Shown here: positions 23,781 through 34,111 of the stretch, one piece after another | How positions within the stretch are numbered: the first letter of the stretch is position 1 | Layout: every line of letters begins with the position of its first letter | NCBI GenBank assembly: GCA_027604505.1 | Contig: JADIIX010000001.1 | Coordinates: 496,001-560,000, forward strand | Reading direction: 5' to 3' | DNA length: 64,000 bases | Source: Gonapodya sp. JEL0774 | Taxonomy: Eukaryota > Monoblepharomycota > Monoblepharidomycetes > Monoblepharidales > Gonapodyaceae | Translations under genes and position numbers: made by a program | The notes under the pieces: generated by a model | What the model was told of the DNA's origin: nothing | Database searches by the model: none | The model's input: the letters and a program-made list of their open reading frames with translations, nothing else

Positions 23781-24318
23781 GTTATGAAACCGATCGACTG
23801 GAGGTGTTGTCTAGAGTTTCAAACAAAGCGACGGCAAAGGATTGACGAGAGAGCTGGAAACGTGGGAAGGCCAGAGACAGAAACGTCGATGCTTTCGCTG
23901 AACGATCGCTTGAGTTTTTAAACCCGTAGTGCTGGATGTGGTCGATTCGATGGCCTGAAATGTGGAAGGGTCGAGCCAGGAACGCGGTGCTTGCACGACT
24001 CACTTTAGGTGTGGACAAAGCTTGGACATATAGAACTAAATCGTGACTCTACCAATTACGCACCCAGGTATGAAACAGGAAAAAATTAATTGGTTTTACT
24101 TTCTCACAAAGAGTGCATTTCTTTTGCGGAAGTCTCAAGTAAAAGCGATTCTCACCAATGAACCATTGCAATTTGATTCTGAATGACTACCTTTAATAAT
24201 ATTCCCCGCCTAAACATCCATTTCGGGCGGGAACTCAGTGTTTTCGTCGTATAATTTAATTTGCGACTCTCGCCAACCCCAACGAAGGATCGCGGCACTA
24301 GTAGACTCACTTCCCAAA
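23781..24318. promoter_or_regulatory. Divergent promoter region between Argonaute and PPR-like gene
   Basis: About 540 bp separate the two opposed start codons. It must hold both promoters. No specific element could be assigned by eye. Confidence 0.5.
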
Positions 24319-26433
24319 ATGTGTAGCTCCATGCGATCATTGCGATCTATGCCATCGCTGCCATTCGTCTCAATTGGCGTGCGATTTTCCAGCGGAATCG
24401 TTTCCAAGGCACGTCCCCACGGTGTAGACATCACTCCAGGTTCATCGGCGGCACTATCGCACGCCTCCCGCCGACCTTTCAGCAGTGTTTCCTCGACCTC
24501 GACCTCCTCTCCGTTGAATCCATCAGTTCCACTCTCTGATCCTTCTCCCTTTCTCTCCAAGTTCAAGACTTCTTTGATCTCGTCGGGACCTCAAGTTGCC
24601 AGAGCACTTCTCTTCGCCGCTCTGTTTTCGAAATCTGTACCACTCCACATTCTTAGCCAGGCAAGACTGCTGCTGCTTAGGGACATATTGGACGAATTCG
24701 CATATGAAGGTGCGTGAAGGGGGTCTGGGAGTCTCAGGGGAGGATGGACACACTCCCACTTCATGATCTCGTTTCCTATCATTGACAGGTCCTGAGTCGG
24801 CAACGGATCTCTGGAATTTGACGCGTGCTAAGGGGCTCCCCGCTGGTACGTTCGCTTGGGGTGGTGCAACATGTCCAAACCAGGGTGGTAAACCGTCCCA
24901 ATTGTCCATCCACCAGACCCCGACTCCCTCGCCCTCCTCTGTGCCGCCCTCTTTGAATCCCTCCGCTGGCAAGAAGCGCTCATGCTCTGGACAGCCACCG
25001 TTCGAAACGGTGATGTTATTGCGGAGGAATTGGGCGTACCTTTCGGGAATGACGTAGAGGATGACGTGCTGGACGGTCTTGGAACACAACCGCCCGTTGC
25101 AGAGGACCTCGTAGCAACGGAAACATGGAACGTGGAGATAGACAAGTGTGAGCTCGGCTGACTGCCAAACTACACTTGTGTGTTACCCGAGTTTCTACTG
25201 ACATACCTCCTTGCCGACGCAACCACCAGATCTCGTCCGCCTCCTCGCCGAGGGACTAATCCGAGCAACACGTCCCGACGAAGTCGTCAAGCTCTTTGGC
25301 GTTGTTCAGCGAGAACCATTCGGAATGGACATGGATGTGGAGGACTTGTGAGTGATGCTCTCTCCAGATGTCAGACAATTCACGGAAAGGAACATCTGTT
25401 CGAGCGTATCCACCACCCCGCAACACTCGTACGCGCACGCACACAATACGCCGCTCACCACAAACTCGTTGCCAGCACTCTACTCCTCTCCGCCCTCTCG
25501 CTTGTCCCGGAACCCAACCCTGCTCATCCCACCCCCGCCTCCGTCCTTGAATCACTCCACACGCGTGGTCTCTCACCGACTCCATCCTTCTGGGCATCTC
25601 TCCTTTCCGTCCACCTGCGGCAGAATCAGCCGGGTCTGGCCCTCTCCGTCCTCGAAACGCATGTTGCTTCGGACCCGTCGCTGAATCCAGAATTACCGAG
25701 CACGGCTCGTGTGTGGAATACAGTAGTGGCAGGGTTCGCTCAGGCGGGGGACATTCCGGGTGCACTTGACGTGGTGGACAAAATGAGGGAACGCAAGTGC
25801 CCTCCAGACGCAGTCACAGTGCGCGTGGTTATCGACGCAGCAGCAGCAAGGAGGCCACGTGATCCTGCAACTGTAGCGTGGTGTTGGGAGCGCGCTGCAT
25901 TGGAAGAAGGAACCACTGGCGCTTTGGCGGTCCGACTTGAGTCCCCACGAGACGACCGGTACGTGCGACTCGTGCTTGCATCAGTCGCAGCGTCAGCTGG
26001 TCAAGATGCAGCGAGCGAGGTGAAGCGTGTTTGGGGGTCACTGGGCGACGCAGGATACTCCCTCGACGAGTCCTGTCGCGTCGCTTATACGGAAGCGCTC
26101 CTCACGGCGGGAGATACACGGGCAGCAGCGGATGCCGTGAGGGCCATGGCAGCGTTGGGCATCGATGCACGTGATGGGTGGCTTGAGCAGGCGGGACCTG
26201 ACCTTGGGTCGGGCAGTGTGGGTGCGCTAGATTCGGACGCTGACTTTCCATCAATCCCTGCCGTGGAACATGTGGTGGCTCGTGTGGTGTCAAAACTTGT
26301 CGGTGAAGGGAACGTTGACGAGGCTGACAGAGTGATCTCTGTGGTCAGGGAGTACATGCCTGGCGTGTTTGAGCTCGTGGGTTCGAATGTGGAAGGAGTT
26401 TTGCGAGGAAAAGCCACAAAAGGTGGTAGTTAG
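24319..26433 (+). CDS. Mitochondrial pentatricopeptide-repeat-like protein
   Basis: The start MCSSMRSLRSMPSLPFVS opens an Arg/Ser-rich, non-acidic leader typical of mitochondrial import. Exon 1 ends at 24709; exon 2 begins at 24790 and, after a short intron, continues DPDSLALLCAALFESLRWQ. Another intron precedes DLVRLLAEGLIRATRPDEVV, and the final exon runs to 26433. The C-terminal part holds paired helices of PPR type: RVWNTVVAGFAQAGDIPGAL followed by DVVDKMRERKCPPDAVT is a clear 35-residue repeat, and SPTPSFWASLLSVHLRQNQP is another. PPR proteins bind organellar RNA and act in mitochondrial RNA processing or translation. Repeats are divergent and few, so a TPR-like reading is possible. There is no other catalytic domain. 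Confidence 0.75.
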
Positions 26434-27259
26434 TGTGCTGGAATGTGGCGGTATGGGCCAAGTGGGGTCAGATTACTTCCCTTGTGAGTGAAGTATTGAT
26501 AGTATAGATTGACATCACATAATGTCAGCTTGGCATTAGATGATGCTGGTGACAGCGTCTGTGAGAATTCAATTTATTGCACAAGTTCTATAACGAGTTT
26601 GCAATTCAGACCCACAAGCTTGCTTCCTTTAAAACATGACGTAGAACAGCATGCGTAGCACTATATGTTCGATTAGTTTTCACCTTAGATGAGGACTACT
26701 GAAAGCGAGTAAAAAAATAAGAATTCTACCCCCACTCCTATTCGTCGGAGCGAGAAAGACTGCTGCCGTGTTATCTTTCCGGTGTTATACTTTGGGACTA
26801 TGAACCGGAACATGACACAGATTTGTTGGTCGAATGATGTGTCTGCCGGTCCAAACATATGGTACTGATTGGCATAATGCGGGTACGATTATGATAATGA
26901 TACTCGCACTAGTACTCATATATCGCACAGTTTGGGCAAACATTCCTTGTCTCTAACATAAGTACTCAACTGATTCCCCTCTCGGAGATCATAGAGCCTA
27001 CTCATTTTCACCAGCACTGAGAGAGCGCCACTTGTCTCTCTCAGGTATGACAGTGAGATGCCAATTCGGCGTAAATGTCTGTGTCATTGGTGAATCTTCT
27101 AGCAATCGTTACTACAATTACTTGACGATGGTGGTACTCTCGTTGCACTCAACCACAAGACAACACAACACTAAATACATTTGTATTTGGGGTTTGTGAT
27201 GTGATGACTTCTGCCACTCCGGCATCAATGCCAGGTATTCGTCCAGGTGTGCCCCGAGG
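26434..27259. other. Intergenic, no gene seen
   Basis: About 830 bp downstream of the PPR-like gene. I see no conserved coding sequence, RNA gene or clear repeat. Confidence 0.5.
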
Positions 27260-27981
27260 AGGCAGTCACCGTGTAACCCGCCCACACATGTAACGAAACT
27301 ACATCACCAAAAGAGCGGAATTGACCGCAAGGTACTCACAAGCCGCCCCGCCAACCTCTTTTGAAGGGCCTCGCCGGCCAGCCAGATGACGGCGGATCCA
27401 CCTAGCAAGCTGGTGGGGCCCCCACCACCGCTCCGTAACGCAGGCTGTTTCTCCGGGAGCGCTCTGTTGGTTGAAGGGCTGTCTCCCCGCGTGAAATCTG
27501 TCGACTACCGGAGGCGAGGAAAAGGGACATGGGGAAGGTCCGGCAAAACAGCATGACAGAGGAAGGCGTCAGAGACAGGAGATACACCCAAGAGTGTCAT
27601 CACAATGTGAAGGACAGCGAGGTAGGTGAAGAAAATCGGTCTCTTGGTGAGAAAGCAGCCAAAACGCGAGAGCATGCAACAGAATGAAAACACGCCCATC
27701 AGCGGCGGAACGCTCCAATCCACGTTCTAGACCCCAGTAAACCTCTTGCAACATCGTCTGAGAGGCAGCCTACTCACCTGCGTCTCAAGGCCAAGCTTCC
27801 TCGAAGTGTCGATTTGATGGAGAATTTTGGAATTAATTTGGTTGCCAGGCTGTGCCACATCTATCCCACAAAGAACTTGACGTTCGTACTATTGTTGAGT
27901 ATTTATCACTGCACACGTCGATGACATTAAGAACAAAATAACTATCACCATACTGAAGTCAGCACCGCAGTGGCATCTCAT
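27260..27981 (-). CDS. Tentative small membrane protein
   Basis: A chain of short exons fits good splice sites: a start at 27981 (MRCHCGADFSM), an exon YERQVLCGIDVAQPGNQ ending ...GLETQ at a GTGAGT donor, then NVDWSVPPLMGVFSFC with two hydrophobic stretches (FFTYLAVLHIVMTLL), then DFTRGDSPSTN...LLGGSAVIWLAGEAL, and possibly a short terminal exon near 27264. The product would be ~150 residues with two or three membrane segments. The family is not recognised. The model depends on inferred introns (one ~60 nt, one ~45 nt); without them the frame is interrupted, so a decayed gene is an alternative. Homology or transcript data would decide. Confidence 0.35.
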
Positions 27982-28122
27982 GACTGCATGAAAAAAGTTG
28001 AGTGGCTCTCTTAGTCGTAGAAGTGAAACTGAGTACAGTCTCCATCCATTCCGCACCAGGCTTGAGATTAAACTTCACTCCAGCGTCCTTTTAATCCCCC
28101 CGTCCCCTCTTGCACTTTGCAA

Positions 28123-29427
28123 TTAGGAGTCTGTTTTGTAATGAAACGTTACTTTCTTTTTGCATGCAGCACACACATCATTCAAGCTTGTCTCAATCTC
28201 ATCAATGCGTCCGCGAAATTCTCCATTTAACATAAACACAAATTTCGTGGCGGTGGTTTGACGGACAATAATGTCCCAACCCTCGCGAAATGTGTCAATG
28301 TAGGAGACTGTGCGCGTCCACATGCGAGCAAATGTTACATGCAGTGTGGACAGTCGTCCGTAGTGATCACGTAAACCAGCACCAACTTGACGCATGGCAA
28401 GAACTGTAAGATTCTCTGCATCCCAGAAATCGCCCGTGAATCTAAGGGACAGTTTGGTGATGCGAGCACTGAGTTCGGGTAAAATTAATCCTTGGTGGTG
28501 AAGGTCCCACATTCCAGGCAGGATGTTAAACACCCCCAAGGAAGTGAGGTTGGGAAGAATCGTTGGGAGTTGAAAGAGAGTAAAATCAACGACTTTATAT
28601 CGGAGGTTGGGTGTCGGAAGGTTCTCAGATTGGAAGTCCTCAATCTGATTAAGCATTTTGAGAGAAGCCGATGCACGCAAGTGTTCAATAAAGTTCTCAG
28701 CCAGTGGCAATGGCTGGACTGTGACTGAGCGGATATTTGGGAAAATGGACAACAGATCATTCACAACTGAAAGCGGCATGCCATTGATTTCCTCGTGGTG
28801 AGGATCAACGAGGGAGGCAGTCTCCACAGACATCATGCCTCCGATATTGAGCGCAGTCCACTTTTGTATGAACTTTTCTGTCACAGTCATCCGAGACGGT
28901 TGTAAGAATAGATGAATGTAACGTGCAACGGTGCGAAAGTTCCCTTGGGAAGGCCAAAGATCCTGGTCATCTCGCAATGAATCAACGATTGCCTCCACAT
29001 TCGGTGGCTCTAAAGCACGCGACCTCGAGGATCGGCTCCAATTTCGACGAATTTCATCATTCAAGAAAGGTGATAAGGGGCCATGAACAGTGTCCGCATT
29101 CGAATCGGCGACGGCGCTGCGAAACGCCGCTCCGGCCATTGAGATAGTTGCCTCGCCACATGTCCACGCTCTTGCAGCCGGCTTTCGTGACATCAGTGGG
29201 ACGAAGTGGGTGAAGATTCTCCAGCCGTCAACCACGGTGCTTCGAAAATCATCCGACCGGGCTGTCAAAGTGACTTGAAAGGGAACCCTACCTTCGGGAT
29301 GAAGGAGAGTTCGCGCGACGAATCGCCAACGCCGGGAGATCAGCTGGACTTTACTGTAGAATATTCGAGGGTTGACAAACAGGAAAATTTCTCGTAGAAG
29401 TTCGTCGGGCAATTTGTGAATTTCCAT
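28123..29427 (-). CDS. F-box protein (single exon)
   Basis: An uninterrupted frame of 434 codons starts MEIHKLPDELLREIF. Residues ~5-43 form an F-box (LPDELLREIFLFVNPRIFYS to LISRRWRFVARTLL), which would bind Skp1 in an SCF ubiquitin ligase. The remainder has spaced hydrophobic residues (PNLTSLGVFNILPGMW) like irregular leucine-rich repeats common in fungal F-box proteins and likely recruits substrate. It ends VTFHYKTDS. Unlike most genes here it has no intron. A second F-box protein of similar length and layout lies at 43562-44902. Target unknown. Confidence 0.8.
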   Translation of the reverse strand: MEIHKLPDELLREIFLFVNPRIFYSKVQLISRRWRFVARTLLHPEGRVPFQVTLTARSDDFRSTVVDGWRIFTHFVPLMSRKPAARAWTCGEATISMAGAAFRSAVADSNADTVHGPLSPFLNDEIRRNWSRSSRSRALEPPNVEAIVDSLRDDQDLWPSQGNFRTVARYIHLFLQPSRMTVTEKFIQKWTALNIGGMMSVETASLVDPHHEEINGMPLSVVNDLLSIFPNIRSVTVQPLPLAENFIEHLRASASLKMLNQIEDFQSENLPTPNLRYKVVDFTLFQLPTILPNLTSLGVFNILPGMWDLHHQGLILPELSARITKLSLRFTGDFWDAENLTVLAMRQVGAGLRDHYGRLSTLHVTFARMWTRTVSYIDTFREGWDIIVRQTTATKFVFMLNGEFRGRIDEIETSLNDVCAACKKKVTFHYKTDS

Positions 29428-29626
29428 TCTGATTGGAGGTCGGAGGTGGGTGGTCAGGAATGAACACTAGTCAGAAGTGTGGGCGGCAGACGACAGGAAA
29501 CACGAACGCAGCCATTTCACTACTTCATTTCGGGATGGAGGGAATCAGCTAAATATTTCTTTTTTATTAGGTATAAACCTTCACTATATATTAGGCAGAT
29601 CCACGAGGACCTGTTTATCCGTCTCA

Positions 29627-31195
29627 TCATCCAGCAGATCGGCGTATCCACCCTCCAATGGATACTTCCTGCTCCTCTCCCCGCTTACTAATCAAACCAA
29701 TCGGAGCATTCATTCCCTCCTCAAACCATCCAACACACATAGTTGGGGTAGTGTGGGCCCAACTCATGACTACTGTACCTTCGCCACCAGCTTCGGGACT
29801 TCTCTCGTCCGTTTCGGCACTTCTCACTCTGTCCAAGTAATCTTTAGTGACAGCATTTTGCTTTTTGTCGCTAAGAACAGAAGGCGTATACCGTAACACC
29901 ACAGCACCGGCAGAAAGTGGTGTGGTGCAGTGACCGAGGTGGTGATTCTGAAGGAAGTTGCAGCGGAAGTAGGTCTGGAGGGACAGAGGATCTGAAGGTA
30001 CCATCAGGTCTGCTGAGTTGGCGCTTGGCTGGCCAAAATTCGAGTACTTTGACGCATTAGAGTCGTGAAACTCCACAGTTTCCACTGTCGGGGGCAAGGT
30101 CGCAACATGATGGCTTATTCCTTTGGCCAATCCAGCCTTCACAACTTGCTCCCCGGTTCCAGTTGTCGCTACCGCTATCCCACCTGGGCCCATACCGGAG
30201 TTTGGATTTGTCGCCCAACACCCCGCGGCCCACAGTGCTGCCTCACCAACTCTGCCCGGAACTTTCAGACTGATACCACCAGACGACACCGAAGAAGCAA
30301 GGTTTCCCAGGTGATCGAGAGCAAGTGCGCCAACAGTGTCGTGCGTTAGTGGGAGGTCGGAAGGGTTCGTTATCGCAACCTGAGACTCAGAGGGTTGGCG
30401 GGATTGAGCAACTTGCACTATACGGAGGTGACGTGAATGAGTGGCGAGCGACGCAGGTGTTAGGAGGGGGGTATCATCAGGAGAGGACAACGAAATAGAA
30501 GAGAAGGACTCGGCAGAGGAAGAGTAGGAGCCATCATCCCAAGTGTTTTGAGGCTCGACATCAGATTGTTCGTGTGCAGAGTCTTGGTGCGAAGAAGGTG
30601 ATGATGTCCGCCGACGGCGTTTGACGGTCTTCATCGTTTCCCGTGACTTTCGCTTGTTACGATTTGACTTTGTCTTCTCAAAAACCTGCAATCCTGCATC
30701 CTTGCAAAACCTCCACGCTCCCTTCCCTGCCAGCAACATGGGAGGCACCCTCCCTCCCGGTAATGCTCCTGCCGCATCCTGTGCCATAAGCACGTGCGCA
30801 CCGAGAACGGGGTTCTTCACACCTGGGACCGCTCCCAGTGCTCCAAAAGCTCCTGACTTCCCACACATGACGGATGCGTCACACTCGACACGACCATCGA
30901 GGGTGAGGTTCGACCCTGACCCTGCATTTGTTATCGCGTCATCTTCCAGAGCAGCAACAGCGGCGGTGGCGGCCGCAGAGGCTGCTGTGACTACGGCATC
31001 TGTACCCTGAACAGAGGAGTCGCGAGCGGTCAATAGGACTCGCATTCCAGCACGACACGCGGCTTCAACAGCAGCAATGTATCGTTGTCGTTTGGATTCG
31101 TGGTGGAATCCAGCGCCAGCGTGGACGACGATCAGTGGGCGGACGGAGCCAGACATCAACGATGAGGAGATGGGAGGAGGAGACGAGTCTGTCAT
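29627..31195 (-). CDS. Taspase-1-like threonine endopeptidase (Ntn asparaginase-2 family)
   Basis: A single exon of 522 codons starts MTDSSPPPISSSLMSG. The N-terminal block VHAGAGFHHESK, ITNAGSGSNLTLDGRVECDA and the GAVPGVKNP region mark the alpha subunit. A Ser-rich, basic insert follows (KRKSRETMKTVKRRRRTSS, a likely nuclear signal). Then HDTVGALALDHLGNLASSVS supplies the autocleavage site, with nucleophile Thr at about residue 287, and SSGGISLKVPGRVGEAALWG-like sequence and the TGTGE motif follow. Family members self-cleave to expose the Thr; taspase 1 cuts nuclear regulators such as MLL and TFIIA after Asp. The basic insert and HDTVGA favour taspase over L-asparaginase. Substrates in this organism are unknown. 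Confidence 0.85.
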   Translation of the reverse strand: MTDSSPPPISSSLMSGSVRPLIVVHAGAGFHHESKRQRYIAAVEAACRAGMRVLLTARDSSVQGTDAVVTAASAAATAAVAALEDDAITNAGSGSNLTLDGRVECDASVMCGKSGAFGALGAVPGVKNPVLGAHVLMAQDAAGALPGGRVPPMLLAGKGAWRFCKDAGLQVFEKTKSNRNKRKSRETMKTVKRRRRTSSPSSHQDSAHEQSDVEPQNTWDDGSYSSSAESFSSISLSSPDDTPLLTPASLATHSRHLRIVQVAQSRQPSESQVAITNPSDLPLTHDTVGALALDHLGNLASSVSSGGISLKVPGRVGEAALWAAGCWATNPNSGMGPGGIAVATTGTGEQVVKAGLAKGISHHVATLPPTVETVEFHDSNASKYSNFGQPSANSADLMVPSDPLSLQTYFRCNFLQNHHLGHCTTPLSAGAVVLRYTPSVLSDKKQNAVTKDYLDRVRSAETDERSPEAGGEGTVVMSWAHTTPTMCVGWFEEGMNAPIGLISKRGEEQEVSIGGWIRRSAG

Positions 31196-31430
31196 TATCT
31201 ACAGATCGGAGACAGTCCATGAGGAGAAAACCGCGAGAGACCTGAGCCCGTCGCGGCCTAGAAACCCTGCCAGGAACCACTGACCACCCGGAACAACTTT
31301 GACTGAGAGATTCACTCTAACGAGAGACGAGGCAAGACGTAGGCTCTCGAGTCCGTTGTCAGAGAGGGATAGTACTGTGAACCAATGTTTCGAAAGGAAA
31401 TAATTGCCTTTTCTTTATGGATGCATCAAA

Positions 31431-32785
31431 CTACTTTCCCAACTTCCCGAGAATTCCATCAACCACCCCACCAACCTGACCCACCGGTCTTCGATCAGCC
31501 ATGACTATACACCTCGCAACAACTGCGATTCGCTCTTCGGTAGAAGCGGATATCCACACGCGACCGTTCAAACCCACGGCTGTCTCGAAGGGGAAGCGCG
31601 CGCCGAGAGCGGGCAGGAGAGGGTGGGTGGGGAGGAGGAGACTAATGGGGGCCCGCGTGAGAAAGGATGTGGTAAGCGTATATAAAGTATTTTCCAGAAA
31701 GCAACAGAACGTTCCGTGGATGTTTGCAGTCCGCGGAATAAGGGCCGCGCCAAACAACTTTTGTGATTGTTCCTTCCCGCCTCGCACGGCAACTCACCTC
31801 CTGGCCATTCCTAAGCTGCAACTTACGACAAAGCCCCCCTTAAGCTCTCCAAATCCCTCTGCCCGACCTGTTGTTTGATCTACGCACTCGAGTTCGGGCT
31901 CCATATCGCGATTAGCGAGAGATACACGAGCGTAAACGAGAGATCCGACCTGTGTTGCAAACAGAAATCAATGAAAATTGGTAGTGTGAAATTATAAGTT
32001 GTCCATCGAAACGAGTGACAGTGACGCAGCCAACACGTAGGTGCACCGTTTGACTGGACTTGTCCAATACTCTCGTTTGCCTCGTTTACCTCCCTCCAGG
32101 AGTTAACAATTCATTGAGAGCTCCACGCGCACAAAAGACACGCGAAAGTCAATTTGGCTGTCTCCTACACGAATAACACATACCTCGAGCGGCGGTCTAT
32201 TCCGTTTGGTCGCCCCCTCGAACGCGAGCGCCGACAATTGGGCCTGGTGTGCTGCCCCGATATCAACGCGAAAGTAGTCTGCTGATTTGAAGGTTACTTG
32301 ACCGACGACGGGTTCGCCTTGGACGGGTACATACTGAAATTACACGGGATGGGACAACAGGGTGAAACAGCAGTATGAGAATGCAGTCCAGTCTGTGTGA
32401 TGATAGATTCCACCTCGCGAGCCCGAACAATTGCGACAAGGAAACCTGAACTCACCCGTTTGAAATTCGAATCAACCCACCACCGTGTGCCGTCTTTGCC
32501 TGCTTGGCAGCACAAAACTCCTGCCTTCACCACCATGATTGACCCATCAAGCTCCCGGTGCAGTCCTGGGCCTATTCGGATCAAAGCTGCAGAGTCCGCA
32601 GTAGAAATGGGGACTTGGTCGCCAGGAATGACGGGTCGGGGTTTGAAGTTGTCCAGAGAAGAGGCATCTGCCATTGCTTCGTCGTCGTCCCATTTCGTAT
32701 GTCGTTTTTGGGCGCCAGAGTTTGCAGAGATGGGAAGACCGGCCGGTGGTGCGCGTCGGGCAGGGAAATCTGTGTCGACCTCCAT
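31431..32785 (-). CDS. RRP40: Exosome complex subunit RRP40 (EXOSC3)
   Basis: The start MEVDTDFPARRAPPAG precedes the N-terminal domain (PVIPGDQVP, RIGPGLHRELDGSIMVVKAG). After an intron the S1 domain reads YVPVQGEPVVGQVTF, SADYFRVDIGAAHQAQLSAL, GATKRNRPPLEVGSLVYARV, LECVDQTTGRAEGFGELK; the KH-like end is FPFETAVGLNGRVWISAS. The order S1 then KH with GRVWI is specific to Rrp40, one of three cap proteins of the RNA exosome that guide RNA into the 3'-5' degradation channel in nucleus and cytoplasm. At least three introns are needed. It shares a 156-bp divergent promoter with the HAD gene. Confidence 0.9.
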
Positions 32786-32941
32786 AGTTTATGAGGCGTT
32801 GTGGTTTGGCAGTCCGTCTTCACCTCTGCGGCCAGTTTTGAACGAACCTCAAGTCCTGTTATGAAATCAATTGAATCAATTGGACCTCTTCTATTGCGAT
32901 CAATACTCCCCTGCCAGCCATCAATCAATAACAAGCTTTGG
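32786..32941. promoter_or_regulatory. Short divergent promoter, RRP40 / HAD phosphatase
   Basis: Only about 156 bp separate the two opposed ATGs, so the regulatory region is very compact or shared. No defined element was identified. Confidence 0.55.
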
Positions 32942-33866
32942 ATGTCAACACTTCCCGAGAAACGAAAACGCGTGCTCTACACAGGGTTGGACCCATCTCT
33001 TAAGCGGCCAGGAGATGGTGCAGAGGAGCTCCGGTCGATTCAGGGAGTCGTCTTTGACATGGGTAAGCAGCCTCTTGTCCCTTCTACCTTTCATCTTATT
33101 TCCTAACTTCCTCCGTCCCGTCCGCCAGACGGAACGTTGACGGTTCCCGTATTAGACTTTAAATTGATGAGAGAGAGGCTGCAGTTGCTCCCCGGACAAG
33201 TGTGTTTATCGAGGTCCACAATATGCATTGTCCCTTGGAATCATATAGTCCCCATTTCTATTGCGGTAGGATATCGTTGAAACTCTCCACTCTTGGTCGG
33301 GAGAGAAGCGAGCATGGGGTGATAAGATTATTCACGAAATGGAAACTGAAGCTATGTGGGCAACTCAAGTGATGCACGGAGCTCAATCAGTTCTCGAGGT
33401 GCTCGAAACGCGCAAGCTTCCAAAAGCAGTGTTGACACGAAACAACCAAAGACCGGTAGACCACCTGCTAGAGTGAGTGATCGTTCCATCTTCTTTAGGC
33501 TGGACCTTCAAAACTTCAAAATTGCATTCGGTAACTGCGCACTGCAGCCACCATTTATCCCACTACTCATTTCACCCCATAGTCACTCGCGACTGGGATG
33601 GCCCTGCAAAACCATCTCCAGCTCCGCTTCTTCACATTGCTCGTGTGTGGGACGTGCCCCCAGTCAATCTGGTCATGGTCGGTGATTCCCTCGACGACTT
33701 GCTCACCGCGCGTGGCGCAGGTGCTGTGTCCGTATTTTTGCACAATGATCACAACGAGAAGTACAGGGAGACTGTTTTGCGACAGGGATTGGCAGACATA
33801 GTTTTAGAAAGTTTGTCCGAGCTCGTGCGATGGCTTGAGGAGGGCTTTTTCGTTGAGAGGGATTAA
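32942..33866 (+). CDS. HAD-superfamily phosphatase
   Basis: The start MSTLPEKRKRVLYTG leads to GVVFDM, an intron, then DGTLTVPVLDFKLMRERLQL: together DMDGT is HAD motif I with both Asp. Motif II is VLTRNN, motif III the Lys in DGPAKPSPAPLLHIA, and motif IV MVGDSLDDLL. A helical cap of about 70 residues (DIVETLHSWSGEKRAWGDKI) lies after motif I, as in subfamily I phosphoglycolate-phosphatase-like enzymes. The C-terminus is helical (LADIVLESLSELVRWLEEG). At least four introns occur. HAD enzymes hydrolyse small phosphate esters; the substrate cannot be told. Start choice rests on the first in-frame ATG. Confidence 0.85.
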
Positions 33867-34111
33867 TTGCCTCCACAAATGCTAAATTATGCAAAGAATA
33901 GACAGCTTATGTATGCCTATACATTTTTTTTTTGAATCGGAGCAAGACCTGTTCTGGCTGGACAGAGTGCAAGATGCACGGCGGACATGTTGGCGGCGGT
34001 TAAATTTCAGGGTTGACCGGATAAATTTGGGTTGTGTTGGACGGCTGAATCCGGATATTGCGAGCTCAAAAGTAGCGTGAGTCCAATCGATCCACCAATT
34101 TCTACACCAAG

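Noticed and set aside
23396-23845. Long open frames on both strands over the Argonaute N-terminus
   Set aside because: They are by-products of the GGN-rich composition of the RGG tract; only the minus frame starting MADQYPRGG joins conserved Argonaute exons.
27890-27981. In-frame TAG between a signal-peptide-like start and the next open stretch, suggesting stop read-through
   Set aside because: A 60-nt intron with good donor and acceptor removes the TAG and keeps the frame, so read-through is not needed.
30621-31010. Plus-strand ORF antisense to the taspase gene
   Set aside because: Shadow of the Ala/Gly-rich taspase alpha subunit; no motif, no splice logic.
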